A DNA stretch of 64,000 bases, taken from positions 1 to 64,000 of the forward strand of contig CANNIZ010000008.1 of NCBI GenBank assembly GCA_947505245.1, read 5' to 3'. Below are positions 44,914 to 55,494 of this stretch, one piece after another (positions within the stretch are counted from its first letter, which is position 1; every line of letters starts with the position of its first letter). The notes under the pieces are model-generated. The model had not been told where the DNA came from. It made no database searches and saw only the letters and a list, made by a program, of their open reading frames with translations. Source of the stretch: Pseudomonadota bacterium. GTDB lineage: Bacteria; Myxococcota_A; UBA796; GCA-2862545. A program made the translations under genes and the position numbers.

Positions 44914-46788
44914 TCAGGTCGCGGGAGTCTCGCGAAGCGCCGAGGCTGACGCGCGGACGAGCAGGTCCTGGAGGCGCTTTCCGACGCCCGCCGGGTCCTT
45001 GATGGCGCCCTCCAACAGCTGGGCGTCGTCGAGCAGCAGGCGGGCGATCGGCTCGACGTCTGCGTTCTTGCCCGCGTCGTGGAGCGCTACGAGGTTCTTG
45101 ATCAGCGGGTGACCGGGGTTGAGCTCGAGGATGCGTTTGCCGCCGGGCATCGGCTGGTTCGCGGCGCGAAGGATGCGCTCCATGTTCGACGAGATGCCGG
45201 TGTCGTCGTCCACGAGCACAGCGGCAGAGTCCGTCAGGCGGCCGCTCGCACGCACCTGCTTGACGGCGCCAGCGAACATCGTCTCGAGCCACGGGACGAG
45301 GCCGTCGAGCTTTGCCTTGTCGGCCTCTTCGGCCGGATCGGCGGGGAGTTCCCCGCGCGTGGCGGACTTCACTGGCGTCTCCTCGAACGTCTCGAGCGAG
45401 TTCATCAGCCATTCGTCGACCGGCTCGTGGCAGATCAACACGTCCCAGCCGCGCTTCTTGAACGCTTCCAGGTGCGGCGAGAGCAGCGCCGCGTCTTTGG
45501 ATTCGGCCGCGATGTACCAGATCGTGTCCTGGCCTTCCGGCATCTCTTTCTTGTACGTGGCGAGGCTCACGACCTCGTCGCCGTGGTTGCGCGTGTGGAA
45601 GCGCAACAGCGGCAACAGCAGCTCACGGTGCTCGTGGCTCGTCGAGTAGCCTTCCTTCAGCAGCACGCCGAATTCGCTCCACACCGAGGCCCACGTCTTC
45701 GCGGCGGACTTCTCGGGGTCGACGGGCGCGTCGGCGAACTTGCCGAGGTCTTTCAGGACGCGCTTGGTGATCGCGTCCTTCAGCTTGCGGACGACGGCGG
45801 TCTTCTGCACCATCTCGCGCGACACGTTGAGCGGGATGTCTTCGCTGTCTACGACGCCCTGCACGAAGCGGAGCCAGTCGGGCAGCAGCTCGTTGGCGTG
45901 CTCGGCGATCAGGACGCGGCGCGCGTACAGGCGGGGGCCGCGTTCGGCGCGCGGGTTGAACAGGTCGTAGGGGCGGTTTTCGGGCACGAACAGCAGCGCG
46001 CTCCATTGAATCGGCGAGTCCACCGTGGTGTGGATGCGCAGCGCGGGCTCGCGCCAATCGCCGGTGAGGTTGCGATAGAACCCGTTGGCCTCTTCGTCCG
46101 TCACCTTCGAAGGCTGCTCAGCCCACAGCGCCTTGGCCGCGTTGGCCTGCTCGGCTTCCACGAAGATGGGCCACGGCATGTAATTGCTGTGCTTCTTGAC
46201 GATCTCTTTGAGCATGATCGGGTCGGCGTACTCTTTCGCCTCGTCGCGCAGCTTGAGGATGATGCGCGTGCCGCGGTGCTCCTTGTCGGCCTCTTCCACG
46301 GTGAAGTTGCCGTTGCCGGTGGACTTCCAGCGCACACCCTTCTCGCCGGGAAGTGCTGAACGGGTGATGACCTCGACCTCTTCTGCGACGATGAACGCCG
46401 AATAGAAGCCGACGCCGAACTGGCCGATCATCTTCGGGGCGCCGGCTTGGCCGGCCTGCTTCAGCTGGTTCACGAATTCCTTCGTGCCGGAGCGCGCGAT
46501 CGTGCCGAGGTTATCGATCACCTCCTGCATGGTCATGCCGATGCCGTCGTCTTCGATCGTGATCTGGCGCAGGGCGCCGATCGGCGTGATGCGGACGCCT
46601 TGCGGGTCGTTCGCGGCGGGTGCGAGATCAGACCGCGTGAGGGCGAGGAAGCGGGCCTTGTCGAGCGCGTCCGCCGCGTTGCTTACGAGCTCGCGGAGGA
46701 ACACCTCGCGGTCCGAGTACACGGAGTGGATCATCAGGTCGAGGAGTTGCTGAACCTCTGCCTTGAATCCATGTTCCACAGCCGACAT
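44914..46788 (-). CDS. htpG: Chaperone protein HtpG (Hsp90), 624 aa
   Basis: Hsp90 of bacterial length. The GHKL ATP-binding domain has RELVSNAADALDKARF, IEDDGIGMTMQEVIDNLGTI, and GQFGVGFYSAF; the middle domain carries the conserved ALLFVPENRPYDLF and LPDWLRFVQGVVDSEDIPLNVSRE; the C-terminal dimerisation domain closes with ILELNPGHPLIKNL. All ATP-binding motifs are intact. It helps folding under stress. ATG 46788 is preceded by GGAGG; the open frame above it is a shadow. A plausible target of the RpoH-like factor at 16390-17394, not tested here. Confidence 0.95.
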   Translation of the reverse strand: MSAVEHGFKAEVQQLLDLMIHSVYSDREVFLRELVSNAADALDKARFLALTRSDLAPAANDPQGVRITPIGALRQITIEDDGIGMTMQEVIDNLGTIARSGTKEFVNQLKQAGQAGAPKMIGQFGVGFYSAFIVAEEVEVITRSALPGEKGVRWKSTGNGNFTVEEADKEHRGTRIILKLRDEAKEYADPIMLKEIVKKHSNYMPWPIFVEAEQANAAKALWAEQPSKVTDEEANGFYRNLTGDWREPALRIHTTVDSPIQWSALLFVPENRPYDLFNPRAERGPRLYARRVLIAEHANELLPDWLRFVQGVVDSEDIPLNVSREMVQKTAVVRKLKDAITKRVLKDLGKFADAPVDPEKSAAKTWASVWSEFGVLLKEGYSTSHEHRELLLPLLRFHTRNHGDEVVSLATYKKEMPEGQDTIWYIAAESKDAALLSPHLEAFKKRGWDVLICHEPVDEWLMNSLETFEETPVKSATRGELPADPAEEADKAKLDGLVPWLETMFAGAVKQVRASGRLTDSAAVLVDDDTGISSNMERILRAANQPMPGGKRILELNPGHPLIKNLVALHDAGKNADVEPIARLLLDDAQLLEGAIKDPAGVGKRLQDLLVRASASALRETPAT

Positions 46789-46850
46789 CGAAGCCTCCGG
46801 TGATCGGCCGCGAGGGTAAGCACGCCAGCGTGCTGAGGGAAGGGGAGCCG

Positions 46851-47441
46851 TCAGGCGTTCGCGGTGTCGGGCGTCCAGACCTCGCCGGTCTCGCAGTCCA
46901 CGTGGCGCATGTGCAGCGAGCCGGCGATGATCTCGAGCACGCCGAACACGATCGGCAGGCGGAACCGGCGCGGTCCGACCGAGCCGGGGTTGAACACGGT
47001 GAGTCCGCGGTCTTTGCCGATGAACGGCACGTGGGAGTGGCCGCACACCAGGAGCTGCGCCCCGCAGGCTTCGGCGTGCCGCCGCGCGTCAGCCCGGATG
47101 CGCGGTCCGTTCACGCCGATGTGCAGCAGCAGGAGCCGAAACACGGTCTGCTCGCGCGACCGTACGTCGACCGTGATGCGATCAGCGAGGTCCTGTCTGC
47201 GCGCGTCGATGTTTCCGCGGACGGCGATCACCGGAGCGACCTTCGCGAGACCGTCGAGGACGGCGACGTCGCCGATGTCGCCCGCGTGCAGGATGGCGTC
47301 GGGCCGCACGTCGCGAAGCCACCGATGGGCGTCGGGATGTGGCGCGCTGTGGGTGTCGGCGACGACTGCGAGGCGAAGGCCACCGTCGTCGCGCAGCTGC
47401 ACCATCGTCTCGCGCGTGAACTCGCGGGCGGGCGAGAGCAT
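46851..47441 (-). CDS. YfcE-type metallophosphoesterase, 196 aa
   Basis: Calcineurin-like phosphoesterase with all five metal motifs: VADTHS, AGDIGD, VRGNID, LLLLHIG and CGHSHVP, followed by [10 protein letters not shown]. Length and order match the YfcE/MJ0936 phosphodiesterases that cleave small phosphodiesters in vitro. GGAGG lies just before ATG 47441; upstream parts of the frame are shadow. It lies 62 bases upstream of htpG on the same strand, so may share its promoter. Confidence 0.88.
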   Translation of the reverse strand: MLSPAREFTRETMVQLRDDGGLRLAVVADTHSAPHPDAHRWLRDVRPDAILHAGDIGDVAVLDGLAKVAPVIAVRGNIDARRQDLADRITVDVRSREQTVFRLLLLHIGVNGPRIRADARRHAEACGAQLLVCGHSHVPFIGKDRGLTVFNPGSVGPRRFRLPIVFGVLEIIAGSLHMRHVDCETGEVWTPDTANA

Positions 47442-47574
47442 GGCTTCCTCCGGTTTCGTTCTATGCGACGCGGACCGTGCGCGCCCATGCCTCTTCCCGA
47501 TCGTCCGGGCGCGCTTAGCCTTTCCAACTGGCCGATGCGGCCGGACATAGTTCCCATCTGAAACAGGAGTTGTC

Positions 47575-48150
47575 ATGGGTGTTATTGGACGGCCGGCCCC
47601 TCTCTGGTCCGGCGCTGCAGCGCAGAAAGGTGAAGAGATCAAGCTCAAGAGCGAGGACTTCAAGGGGTCCTGGTACGTGCTGTTCTTCTACCCGCTCGAC
47701 TTCACGTTCGTCTGCCCGACCGAGATCGTCGCGTATGACAACCTTCACGAGAAGTTCGAAGCGGCGGGCGCCAAGGTCATCGGCTGCTCGGTCGACTCGG
47801 TGCACACGCACCTCGCCTACATGCGCACGTCGCGCACGGAAGCGGGCGTCGGCGCGCTGAAGTTCCCCCTCCTGTCGGACCTCGGCAAGAACATCGCGGC
47901 CGCGTTCGACGTGCTGCACCCGGACGGCCTGAAGGCCCTTCGCGCCACGTTCATCGTCGACCCCGACGGCGTCATCCAGTCGGCGACCATCAACAACCTC
48001 TCGATCGGCCGCAACACCGCGGAGACGCTGCGCACGCTCAAGGCGGCCCAGCAGGCCCGTGAGCTCGGTGATGTGTGCCCGGCCGACTGGGAAGAGGGCG
48101 ACGAGCTGATGAAGGCCACGCTCGCTGGCGTCGCCAAGACCATCAACTAA
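47575..48150 (+). CDS. 2-Cys peroxiredoxin (AhpC/Prx1 type), 191 aa
   Basis: Peroxiredoxin that reduces hydrogen peroxide and organic hydroperoxides. Peroxidatic Cys47 sits in FTFVCPTE and resolving Cys168 in GDVCPADW; both motifs are canonical for typical 2-Cys enzymes. AGGAG precedes ATG 47575. The gene stands alone, is divergent from the phosphoesterase and ends at a strong terminator. No reductase gene (ahpF) is next to it, so thioredoxin is the likely electron donor. Confidence 0.93.
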   Translation: MGVIGRPAPLWSGAAAQKGEEIKLKSEDFKGSWYVLFFYPLDFTFVCPTEIVAYDNLHEKFEAAGAKVIGCSVDSVHTHLAYMRTSRTEAGVGALKFPLLSDLGKNIAAAFDVLHPDGLKALRATFIVDPDGVIQSATINNLSIGRNTAETLRTLKAAQQARELGDVCPADWEEGDELMKATLAGVAKTIN

Positions 48151-48185
48151 CGAGCGCGACGTCCGAGGACGTCGGTTCAAACGAG

Positions 48186-48221
48186 AAGAGGGAGCGGCCA
48201 CGTCGGCGCTCCCTCTTTTTT
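48186..48221 (+). terminator. Rho-independent terminator of peroxiredoxin gene
   Basis: Perfect 11-base stem AAGAGGGAGCG (48186-48196) with CGCTCCCTCTT (48207-48217), a 10-base loop and a run of T to 48221, 36 bases after the peroxiredoxin stop. It also faces the end of the gene at 48238. Confidence 0.9.
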
Positions 48222-48237
48222 CGTCCGCGAGAGGCCG

Positions 48238-51200
48238 TCAGTTCGTGCAGGCCCGGGACTCGGCCGCGCAGCGGAACGAGACGGGCGTGCCGGCGTAAGG
48301 GTAGGGCTCCTTCGCGTTGTCGACCCACAGGTCGGTGGGCGCGTTGTCCGTGGCTGTGGAGCCCCACTCGCACGACGTGGACTCGAACACTGCGTTGCCC
48401 TGCCCGAGGTATGCGCCGCCGCCGAGCACGACCTGTCCCTCGCCGCCGCCGCCGGTGGCGGTGTTCGCCGTGACCGAGCTGTTCGCGCACGTGAAGCGCG
48501 TCCCGCTGCCGAACAGCGCGAGCGCGCCGCCGTATACCGGGTCCTTGAGCGATTCGGTCGACGCGACGTTCTCGTCGATACGTGAGCTCGATTCGAGGCG
48601 TCCTTCGGCGCCGGCCGACAGATACCACCCGCCGCCCTGCGCGCTCATCGGCGGGAGCGACGTTGCCTTGTTCGACGTGATCGTGGTTCCCACGGCGGTC
48701 ATTCGCGACCCGGGGCCGGTCTGGTACAGGCCGCCGCCGCGGACCGCGACGTTGTTCGAGATCGTGGTCTTGGACAAGGTGACGACGGCGACGCCCGTGT
48801 AGATCGCGCCTCCGGCGTTTGCGGCCTTGTTGTTCGTGAGCGTTCCTTCCTGCACCCTCACCGTGCCGCCGGGTGCGTAGATCGCGCCGCCGTCGCCCCG
48901 ACCTGCGCCGAGGCGTGCTTCGTTCGCGTCGAACGTACACGCCGTGAGCGTGACGGCCCCGCTGCTAACGTAGACCGCGCCTCCGTTGCCGCCTGCTGGC
49001 GTGCCGCCGCCGACGTTCTTCGTGAAGGTCGTCGCCGAGACTTCGACTTGGCCTGCGTCGATCAGGATGGCGCCACCGGTGCCGCTGCTGTTCGCGTCGA
49101 ACTTCGCACCAATGACCGTCACCGACGCGCCAGAGAGGTACAGGCCGCCGCCGCCGCCGGCGATGTTGGCGGTGAACGTCGGGTTCTCGAGCTTGACGTT
49201 CGCGGTGTCTTTGCCGCTCGCGTAGGCGCCACCCCCCTGACCTGTCGCCACGTTCGCGTTGAACGTAGCGTCTTTGACCGTACACTCGGGCGACCTGCAC
49301 GCGAGCCCCGCGCCGTTCTGCGCGCGGTTGCGTTCGAACGTGGTGCCGGTCACGGACGTGATCAGGTTCGAGTCGAAGCCGCCGCCGACGGTCTTCGCGG
49401 TGTTCTCGCGGAACACCCCACCCTCGATCACGAGGGCGCCACCAACCGCTTCGGGGGCGGCACCGATGCCGCCGCCAGCCGAACCCGAGGTGTTCGAGGC
49501 GAACGTGACGTTGCGCAATACGTACGTTGCAGGGCGCGTCACGTAGATGGCGCCGCCCCCCGAGGTGGACGCGTTGCCCGTGAATGCGGAGTCTTCGACG
49601 GTCAGGGCGGTCTTTCCGCGGAGGCGCACCGCGCCGCCGAAGTCGGCCGAGCCTCCTTGAAGGGTTACGTTGGTGATCTGCACCTTGGTGACGCCCGCGC
49701 GCGCGTCGATGATCGAGCCTTGACCTGCACCGGCGAGGTGCGACTGCTCGGCGCCTGCGCGCCCGATCACCGAGAAGGTACCGGTGTTCGCTGCGTCGAC
49801 GCGCCCGTAGAAGGTGCCTGCGCACACGTACAAGGTGCTGTCCGCGGGCGCAATCCACGGGACGGGCGCGGCGGCCGCGACGCTCGGGAAGGACGCGCGA
49901 ACATCCGCCCACTTACCGTCCGACGTCAGGACCGAGATCGCGCCGGCTTCGGCGGACGCCGACCACTGCCCGGAAGCGACGCAGTTGTTCTCGGTTCCGT
50001 CGCACAGTTCGGTCGCGCCGGGGTGGACTTGGGGTGCGGCGTCATCGCAATCGTCGTCTTTCAGGGCGTACCCGGCAGACCGATCGCAGCTTGACTCCGT
50101 CTTGCCGGGCCCCCCGAAACCGTCTCCATCCAAATCAGCGTAGAAGTGCGTCTTTGAGGCTTCGGACACGGACGTGTCGGCGTCGTCGGCGAGCCCGTCG
50201 CAGTCCTCGTCGAGGTCTTTCGGGTCGCAGACCTCGTTGACGCCGGGATTGATCCCTGCGTTCGTGTCGTTGCAGTCGCCGAGCTTGTCGGCCGGGTGAC
50301 CGGGGTCCGCCTTGCAGAGCGACACGGGCACGCCCGTACCGTACCCGTCCCGATCGGCGTCGGGGTACCAGGCCTTGCGGCCGACGGCGGTGGTGTCTGC
50401 GTTGTCGGCCTTGCCGTTGCAGTCTTCGTCGAGGTTGCCGGAGTCGCAGACCTCGGACTCTCCGGGGTTCACGCTCGCGTTCGCGTCGTTGCAATCGCCC
50501 GCCTGGCTCGCCTTCGCGGTCGCGGTCTCGTCGCAAAGCGAGACGGGCGCGCCCGACCCGTAGCCGTCGCTGTCTTTGTCGGTCCAGAACTGGGAGCGAC
50601 CGGTGGCGCTGGGATCCGCGTTGTCGGCCTTGCCGTTGCAGTTCTCGTCCGTATCCCCGGCGTCGCAAACCTCGATGGCCTTCGGGTTCATTTTGGCGAC
50701 GTTGTCGTTGCAGTCACCGCCGACCTTGATCGGGAACCCGTCGGAAGGGTCGCACTGGGTCGCGCTCTGACCACCGAACAGATCGTGGTCGGCGTCCGTG
50801 TAGAACGTGACCTTGCCGGTCGCGGTGCCGTCGAGGTCGTCGGCCCGACCGTTGCAATCTTCGTCGGTGTCCGAGGCGTCGCAGACCTCGGTAGCGCCTG
50901 GGTGAACGCTCGCCTTCGCGTCGTTGCAATCGTCGGACGAGGTGACGGGGAAGCCGTTCCCGGCGTCGCACTGTTGGTGAGGGGCGCCGGCGCCGTGTTT
51001 GTCGAGGTCTGCGTCGGCGTAGAAGGCGGTCGTGCCCGTGGCGCTCCCGTCGAGGTTGTCGGCCTTTCCGTTGCAGTTCTCGTCGACGTTGGAGGCGTCG
51101 CAGACCTCGGTGCCCCCGGGATGCACTTCCGCCCGCGCGTCGTTGCAGTCGCCGACGTCGGACACCGGGTACGTGGCGTTCGCGTCGCACCGCGATGAGG

Positions 51201-53025
51201 CGGGACCCGACCCGTATCCGTCGGTGTCCTTGTCGGCGTACCAGGAGGTCTTGCCCGCGGCGGAGAGGTCGGCGTCGTCGGCCTTGCCGTTGCAGTTCTC
51301 GTCCGTGTCGCCGGCATCGCAGACCTCGGCGGCACCGGGCTTGATCGCGGCGTTCGCGTCGTTGCAGTCGCCGGGGGTCTTTGCGGGGTAGGCCGGTGAA
51401 AGATCGCAGAGCGACATCGCCGAACCGGCGCCGGCCCCGTCAGCGTCCGCGTCGGCGTACCAGTTCGTGCGGCCGGTGGCCTCGGAGTCCAGGTCGTCGG
51501 CGCGGCCGTCACAGTCCTCGTCGGTGTTCGCTGTGTCACACGTCTCGGTTCCGCCTGGATGAACGGAGGCCTTCGCGTCATCGCAGTCGCCGTTTGCGGT
51601 GACCGTGAAGCCGGCGCCAGCGTCGCAGCGAGCGGACGCCTGGCCCGTGCCGTACTTGTCAAGATCTTTGTCGGCGTAGTATTCGGTCTTTCCGGCGGCG
51701 TCCGTGTCGAGGTCGTCGGCCTTGCCGTCGCAATCCTCGTCGGTGTTCTTTGCGTCGCACGCTTCGGCCGCGCCCGGGTGGATCGCTGCGACCGCGTCGT
51801 TGCAGTCGGTGCCGTCGGCGAGCGGGTAGGTCGGGCTGGCGTCGCAGAGCGTCGCGGCGGCTCCGGCCCCGAACCCGTCGGAGTCTTTGTCGGAGAAGTA
51901 CCGGGTCTTGCCGGTCGCGGCGGTGTCGAGGTCGTCGGCCTTGCCGTCGCAGTCCTCGTCCGTGTTCGCGCCGTCGCATACCTCGGCGGCGCCGGGCTTG
52001 ATCGCGGCGTCGGCGTCGTTGCAGTCGCCGGTGGTCTTCACCGAACGCGTCGGCGAGGGATCGCACTGCTGGGCGCTGTCTGCGCCGCCGATGCCGTCCT
52101 TGTCGGAGTCTGCGAAGTACGTCACGCGCCCCTGCGCTGCGTCGTCGAGGTCGTCGGCGCGTCCGTCGCAGTCTTCGTCGAGGTTCGCGGCGTCGCAAAC
52201 CTCGGTCGCTCCAGGCTTCACGTTGGCCTTTGCATCATCGCAGTCGCCGCTGGCGGTGGCGGTGAACCCTCCGCCGGCGTCACACCGCTGGGCGGGATCG
52301 CCTGCGCCGACCTTGTCGAAATCCTTGTCGGCGAAGAACGAGGTCTTGCCCGACGCGTTCGGGTCGAGGTCGTCGGCCTTGCCGTCGCAGTTCTCGTCGA
52401 CGTTGGCGGCGTCGCAAACCTCGGCGGCGCCCGGGTGCACGGCGGCGTCTGCGTCGCGGCAATCGCCGGCTTGCGAGACGGGGAATGCCGCGTTTGCATC
52501 GCACCGCGAGGAGGCCGTGCCCGCGCCGTAGCTGTCGCTGTCCTTGTCGGCGTAGAACGGCTTCTTGCCGGCGGCCGTCGTGTCGAGATCGTCGGCCTTG
52601 CCGTCGCAGTCCTCATCCGTGTCCGCCGCGTCACAAACCTCGGTCGCTCCGGGCTTGATCGCCGCGTCGCTGTCGTTGCAGTCGCCGGTCGCCTTGACCG
52701 AACGCTGCGGCGAGGGGTCGCACTGCGACGCGCCATCACCGCCGCCGATCCCGTCTTTGTCGGCGTCTGCGTAGTACATCACGCGCCCCTGCGCGGCGTC
52801 GTCGAGATCGTCGGCCTTGCCGTCGCAGTCCTCGTCGACGTTGGCTGCGTCGCACACCTCGGTGGCGCCGGGCTTGATCGCAGCGCTCTTGTCGTTGCAG
52901 TCGAGGCCGGCCTCCACGCCGTCGCCGTCCTGATCCACCGCGAAGGCGGGGGCGGGCCAGAGAGCGAGCAGGGCGGCCAACACGAGGGTTGGCGGCACGG
53001 CGTACCGCGCGGCGAGCGTCGACAA
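48238..53025 (-). CDS. Secreted MopE-type repeat protein with parallel beta-helix, about 1595 aa
   Basis: A signal peptide (VLAALLALWPAPAFA) precedes thirteen full and one partial repeat of about 73 residues, each built as DCNDADAAIKPGAAEVCD, then DEDCDGKADDLD and a DKDSDGYG loop: the MopE-type putative metal-binding motif with paired Cys and Asp-rich Ca-binding-like loops. The C-terminal 600 residues are a right-handed beta-helix with Gly-rich turns such as GGAIYVTRPATYVLRN and GGGLYLSGASVTVIG. The protein is certainly exported and probably surface-bound and Ca or Cu binding. TTG 53025 behind GGAGG gives a normal signal peptide; GTG 53073, overlapping the regulator stop by four bases, is the alternative. 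Lies directly below the FHA/sigma-54 regulator gene. Confidence 0.8.
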   Translation of the reverse strand: MSTLAARYAVPPTLVLAALLALWPAPAFAVDQDGDGVEAGLDCNDKSAAIKPGATEVCDAANVDEDCDGKADDLDDAAQGRVMYYADADKDGIGGGDGASQCDPSPQRSVKATGDCNDSDAAIKPGATEVCDAADTDEDCDGKADDLDTTAAGKKPFYADKDSDSYGAGTASSRCDANAAFPVSQAGDCRDADAAVHPGAAEVCDAANVDENCDGKADDLDPNASGKTSFFADKDFDKVGAGDPAQRCDAGGGFTATASGDCDDAKANVKPGATEVCDAANLDEDCDGRADDLDDAAQGRVTYFADSDKDGIGGADSAQQCDPSPTRSVKTTGDCNDADAAIKPGAAEVCDGANTDEDCDGKADDLDTAATGKTRYFSDKDSDGFGAGAAATLCDASPTYPLADGTDCNDAVAAIHPGAAEACDAKNTDEDCDGKADDLDTDAAGKTEYYADKDLDKYGTGQASARCDAGAGFTVTANGDCDDAKASVHPGGTETCDTANTDEDCDGRADDLDSEATGRTNWYADADADGAGAGSAMSLCDLSPAYPAKTPGDCNDANAAIKPGAAEVCDAGDTDENCNGKADDADLSAAGKTSWYADKDTDGYGSGPASSRCDANATYPVSDVGDCNDARAEVHPGGTEVCDASNVDENCNGKADNLDGSATGTTAFYADADLDKHGAGAPHQQCDAGNGFPVTSSDDCNDAKASVHPGATEVCDASDTDEDCNGRADDLDGTATGKVTFYTDADHDLFGGQSATQCDPSDGFPIKVGGDCNDNVAKMNPKAIEVCDAGDTDENCNGKADNADPSATGRSQFWTDKDSDGYGSGAPVSLCDETATAKASQAGDCNDANASVNPGESEVCDSGNLDEDCNGKADNADTTAVGRKAWYPDADRDGYGTGVPVSLCKADPGHPADKLGDCNDTNAGINPGVNEVCDPKDLDEDCDGLADDADTSVSEASKTHFYADLDGDGFGGPGKTESSCDRSAGYALKDDDCDDAAPQVHPGATELCDGTENNCVASGQWSASAEAGAISVLTSDGKWADVRASFPSVAAAAPVPWIAPADSTLYVCAGTFYGRVDAANTGTFSVIGRAGAEQSHLAGAGQGSIIDARAGVTKVQITNVTLQGGSADFGGAVRLRGKTALTVEDSAFTGNASTSGGGAIYVTRPATYVLRNVTFASNTSGSAGGGIGAAPEAVGGALVIEGGVFRENTAKTVGGGFDSNLITSVTGTTFERNRAQNGAGLACRSPECTVKDATFNANVATGQGGGAYASGKDTANVKLENPTFTANIAGGGGGLYLSGASVTVIGAKFDANSSGTGGAILIDAGQVEVSATTFTKNVGGGTPAGGNGGAVYVSSGAVTLTACTFDANEARLGAGRGDGGAIYAPGGTVRVQEGTLTNNKAANAGGAIYTGVAVVTLSKTTISNNVAVRGGGLYQTGPGSRMTAVGTTITSNKATSLPPMSAQGGGWYLSAGAEGRLESSSRIDENVASTESLKDPVYGGALALFGSGTRFTCANSSVTANTATGGGGEGQVVLGGGAYLGQGNAVFESTSCEWGSTATDNAPTDLWVDNAKEPYPYAGTPVSFRCAAESRACTN
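49970..52930. repeat. Tandem ~219-base coding repeats (13 full, 1 partial)
   Basis: DNA counterpart of the 73-residue MopE-type units in the gene 48238-53025. Units share strings such as the complement of GACGAGGACTGCGACGGCAA but vary at other codons, so they are diverged and not freshly duplicated. Confidence 0.85.
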
Positions 53026-53030
53026 AGGGA

Positions 53031-53035
53031 CCTCC
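53031..53035 (-). promoter_or_regulatory. Ribosome binding site deciding TTG 53025
   Basis: GGAGG on the minus strand, five bases before TTG 53025 and inside the sequence that would be coding if GTG 53073 were used. It favours the shorter protein with a normal signal peptide. Confidence 0.5.
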
Positions 53036-53069
53036 GAACTACCGGGGCGCGTTGTATCCGAATGGGCCT

Positions 53070-54665
<1,596 letters not shown>

Positions 54666-54909
54666 GGGGGCTCCGAGGCGGGCATTGTATGGCACGAACG
54701 GAGGTGGCTAGATAGAGGGCAGGGCCCGTCTGCGTCGACGTTCGTCGCCGCGCGTGCTTGTCCTGATGCAAAGCCGCCATTGGCGGCTGCGCACTTCGCT
54801 TGCAAATCCATGCGCAGACGGCCCCTGGCCGTTCAATGAAGACCGGCATCTGGCCGGGTGCGCGCGTCGGGGTTCCGCCTCCGTCGCTCTGACATCGAAG
54901 GGAGTCCAC

Positions 54910-55116
54910 ATGAGCCGAAAGAAGACGTCGCCGCTGAACGCTGGCGAAATGGTCGATTACAAAGACGTGCGCAAGCTTCAGCGCTTCCTCACGGAGCGCG
55001 GCAAGATCCTTCCCCGCCGCGCAACGGGCCTCACGGCCAAGCAGCAGCGCCAGGTCGCCCGCGCCATCAAGCGCGCGCGCCAGATCGCGCTCCTCCCGTA
55101 CGTCAAGGCTGACTGA
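54910..55116 (+). CDS. rpsR: 30S ribosomal protein S18, 68 aa
   Basis: Short S18 with the conserved blocks [20 protein letters not shown] and [17 protein letters not shown]. It lacks the N-terminal Cys pairs of zinc-binding forms. GGAG and ATG 54910 set the start; the frame above it is a shadow. In many genomes rpsR lies between rpsF and rplI; here neither neighbour is near. A lipoprotein gene follows two bases after the stop on the same strand. Confidence 0.93.
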   Translation: MSRKKTSPLNAGEMVDYKDVRKLQRFLTERGKILPRRATGLTAKQQRQVARAIKRARQIALLPYVKAD

Positions 55117-55118
55117 TC

Positions 55119-55490
55119 GTGCTGGTGCTCGTCTTCGCGGCGTTTCTCGCCTGCGAGGACGAGCCCGCGCCGCCCCCGGTGGCGCTTCCCGCGTTGAAGT
55201 CGGTGGCGCCGCCTCCCGGTGAGGTGCCGCTCGATCCCTCGACGACGATGCTGACGATGCCTCCCTCGTCCGGCCAGCAGTGCCGCGACGACTCCGACTG
55301 CCCGCCCAACCCCGGCGCCGGGCCTGGCGGAGGCGCGCTCGTCGGCCATTGCCTCTGCACGATGCCCATCCCCGACGGGCCTGTCGAGACGGTGGGCCTG
55401 TGCTGGAACGGGCGCATCAAGCCGCGGGCGTGGTGGTGCACCGTGCAGGACGGTCACGCGTTCCTGCACGGCCTGTTCGTCCAGGAGTAG
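55119..55490 (+). CDS. Putative lipoprotein, 123 aa
   Basis: GTG 55119, two bases after the rpsR stop, gives a short signal MLVLVFAAFLAC with lipobox FLAC. A Pro-rich linker is followed by a Cys-containing domain (QQCRDDSDCPPN, GHCLCTMPIPDG and LCWNGR), probably disulfide-bonded. It converges with the nrdJ gene. Function unknown; the pairing with rpsR is unusual. Confidence 0.6.
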   Translation: MLVLVFAAFLACEDEPAPPPVALPALKSVAPPPGEVPLDPSTTMLTMPPSSGQQCRDDSDCPPNPGAGPGGGALVGHCLCTMPIPDGPVETVGLCWNGRIKPRAWWCTVQDGHAFLHGLFVQE

Positions 55491-55494
55491 GGAC

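Noticed and set aside
49970..52930. A CRISPR array or satellite DNA in the region of regular 219-base repeats
   Set aside because: The units are in-frame coding repeats with diverged codons and no 25-40-base repeat-spacer structure.
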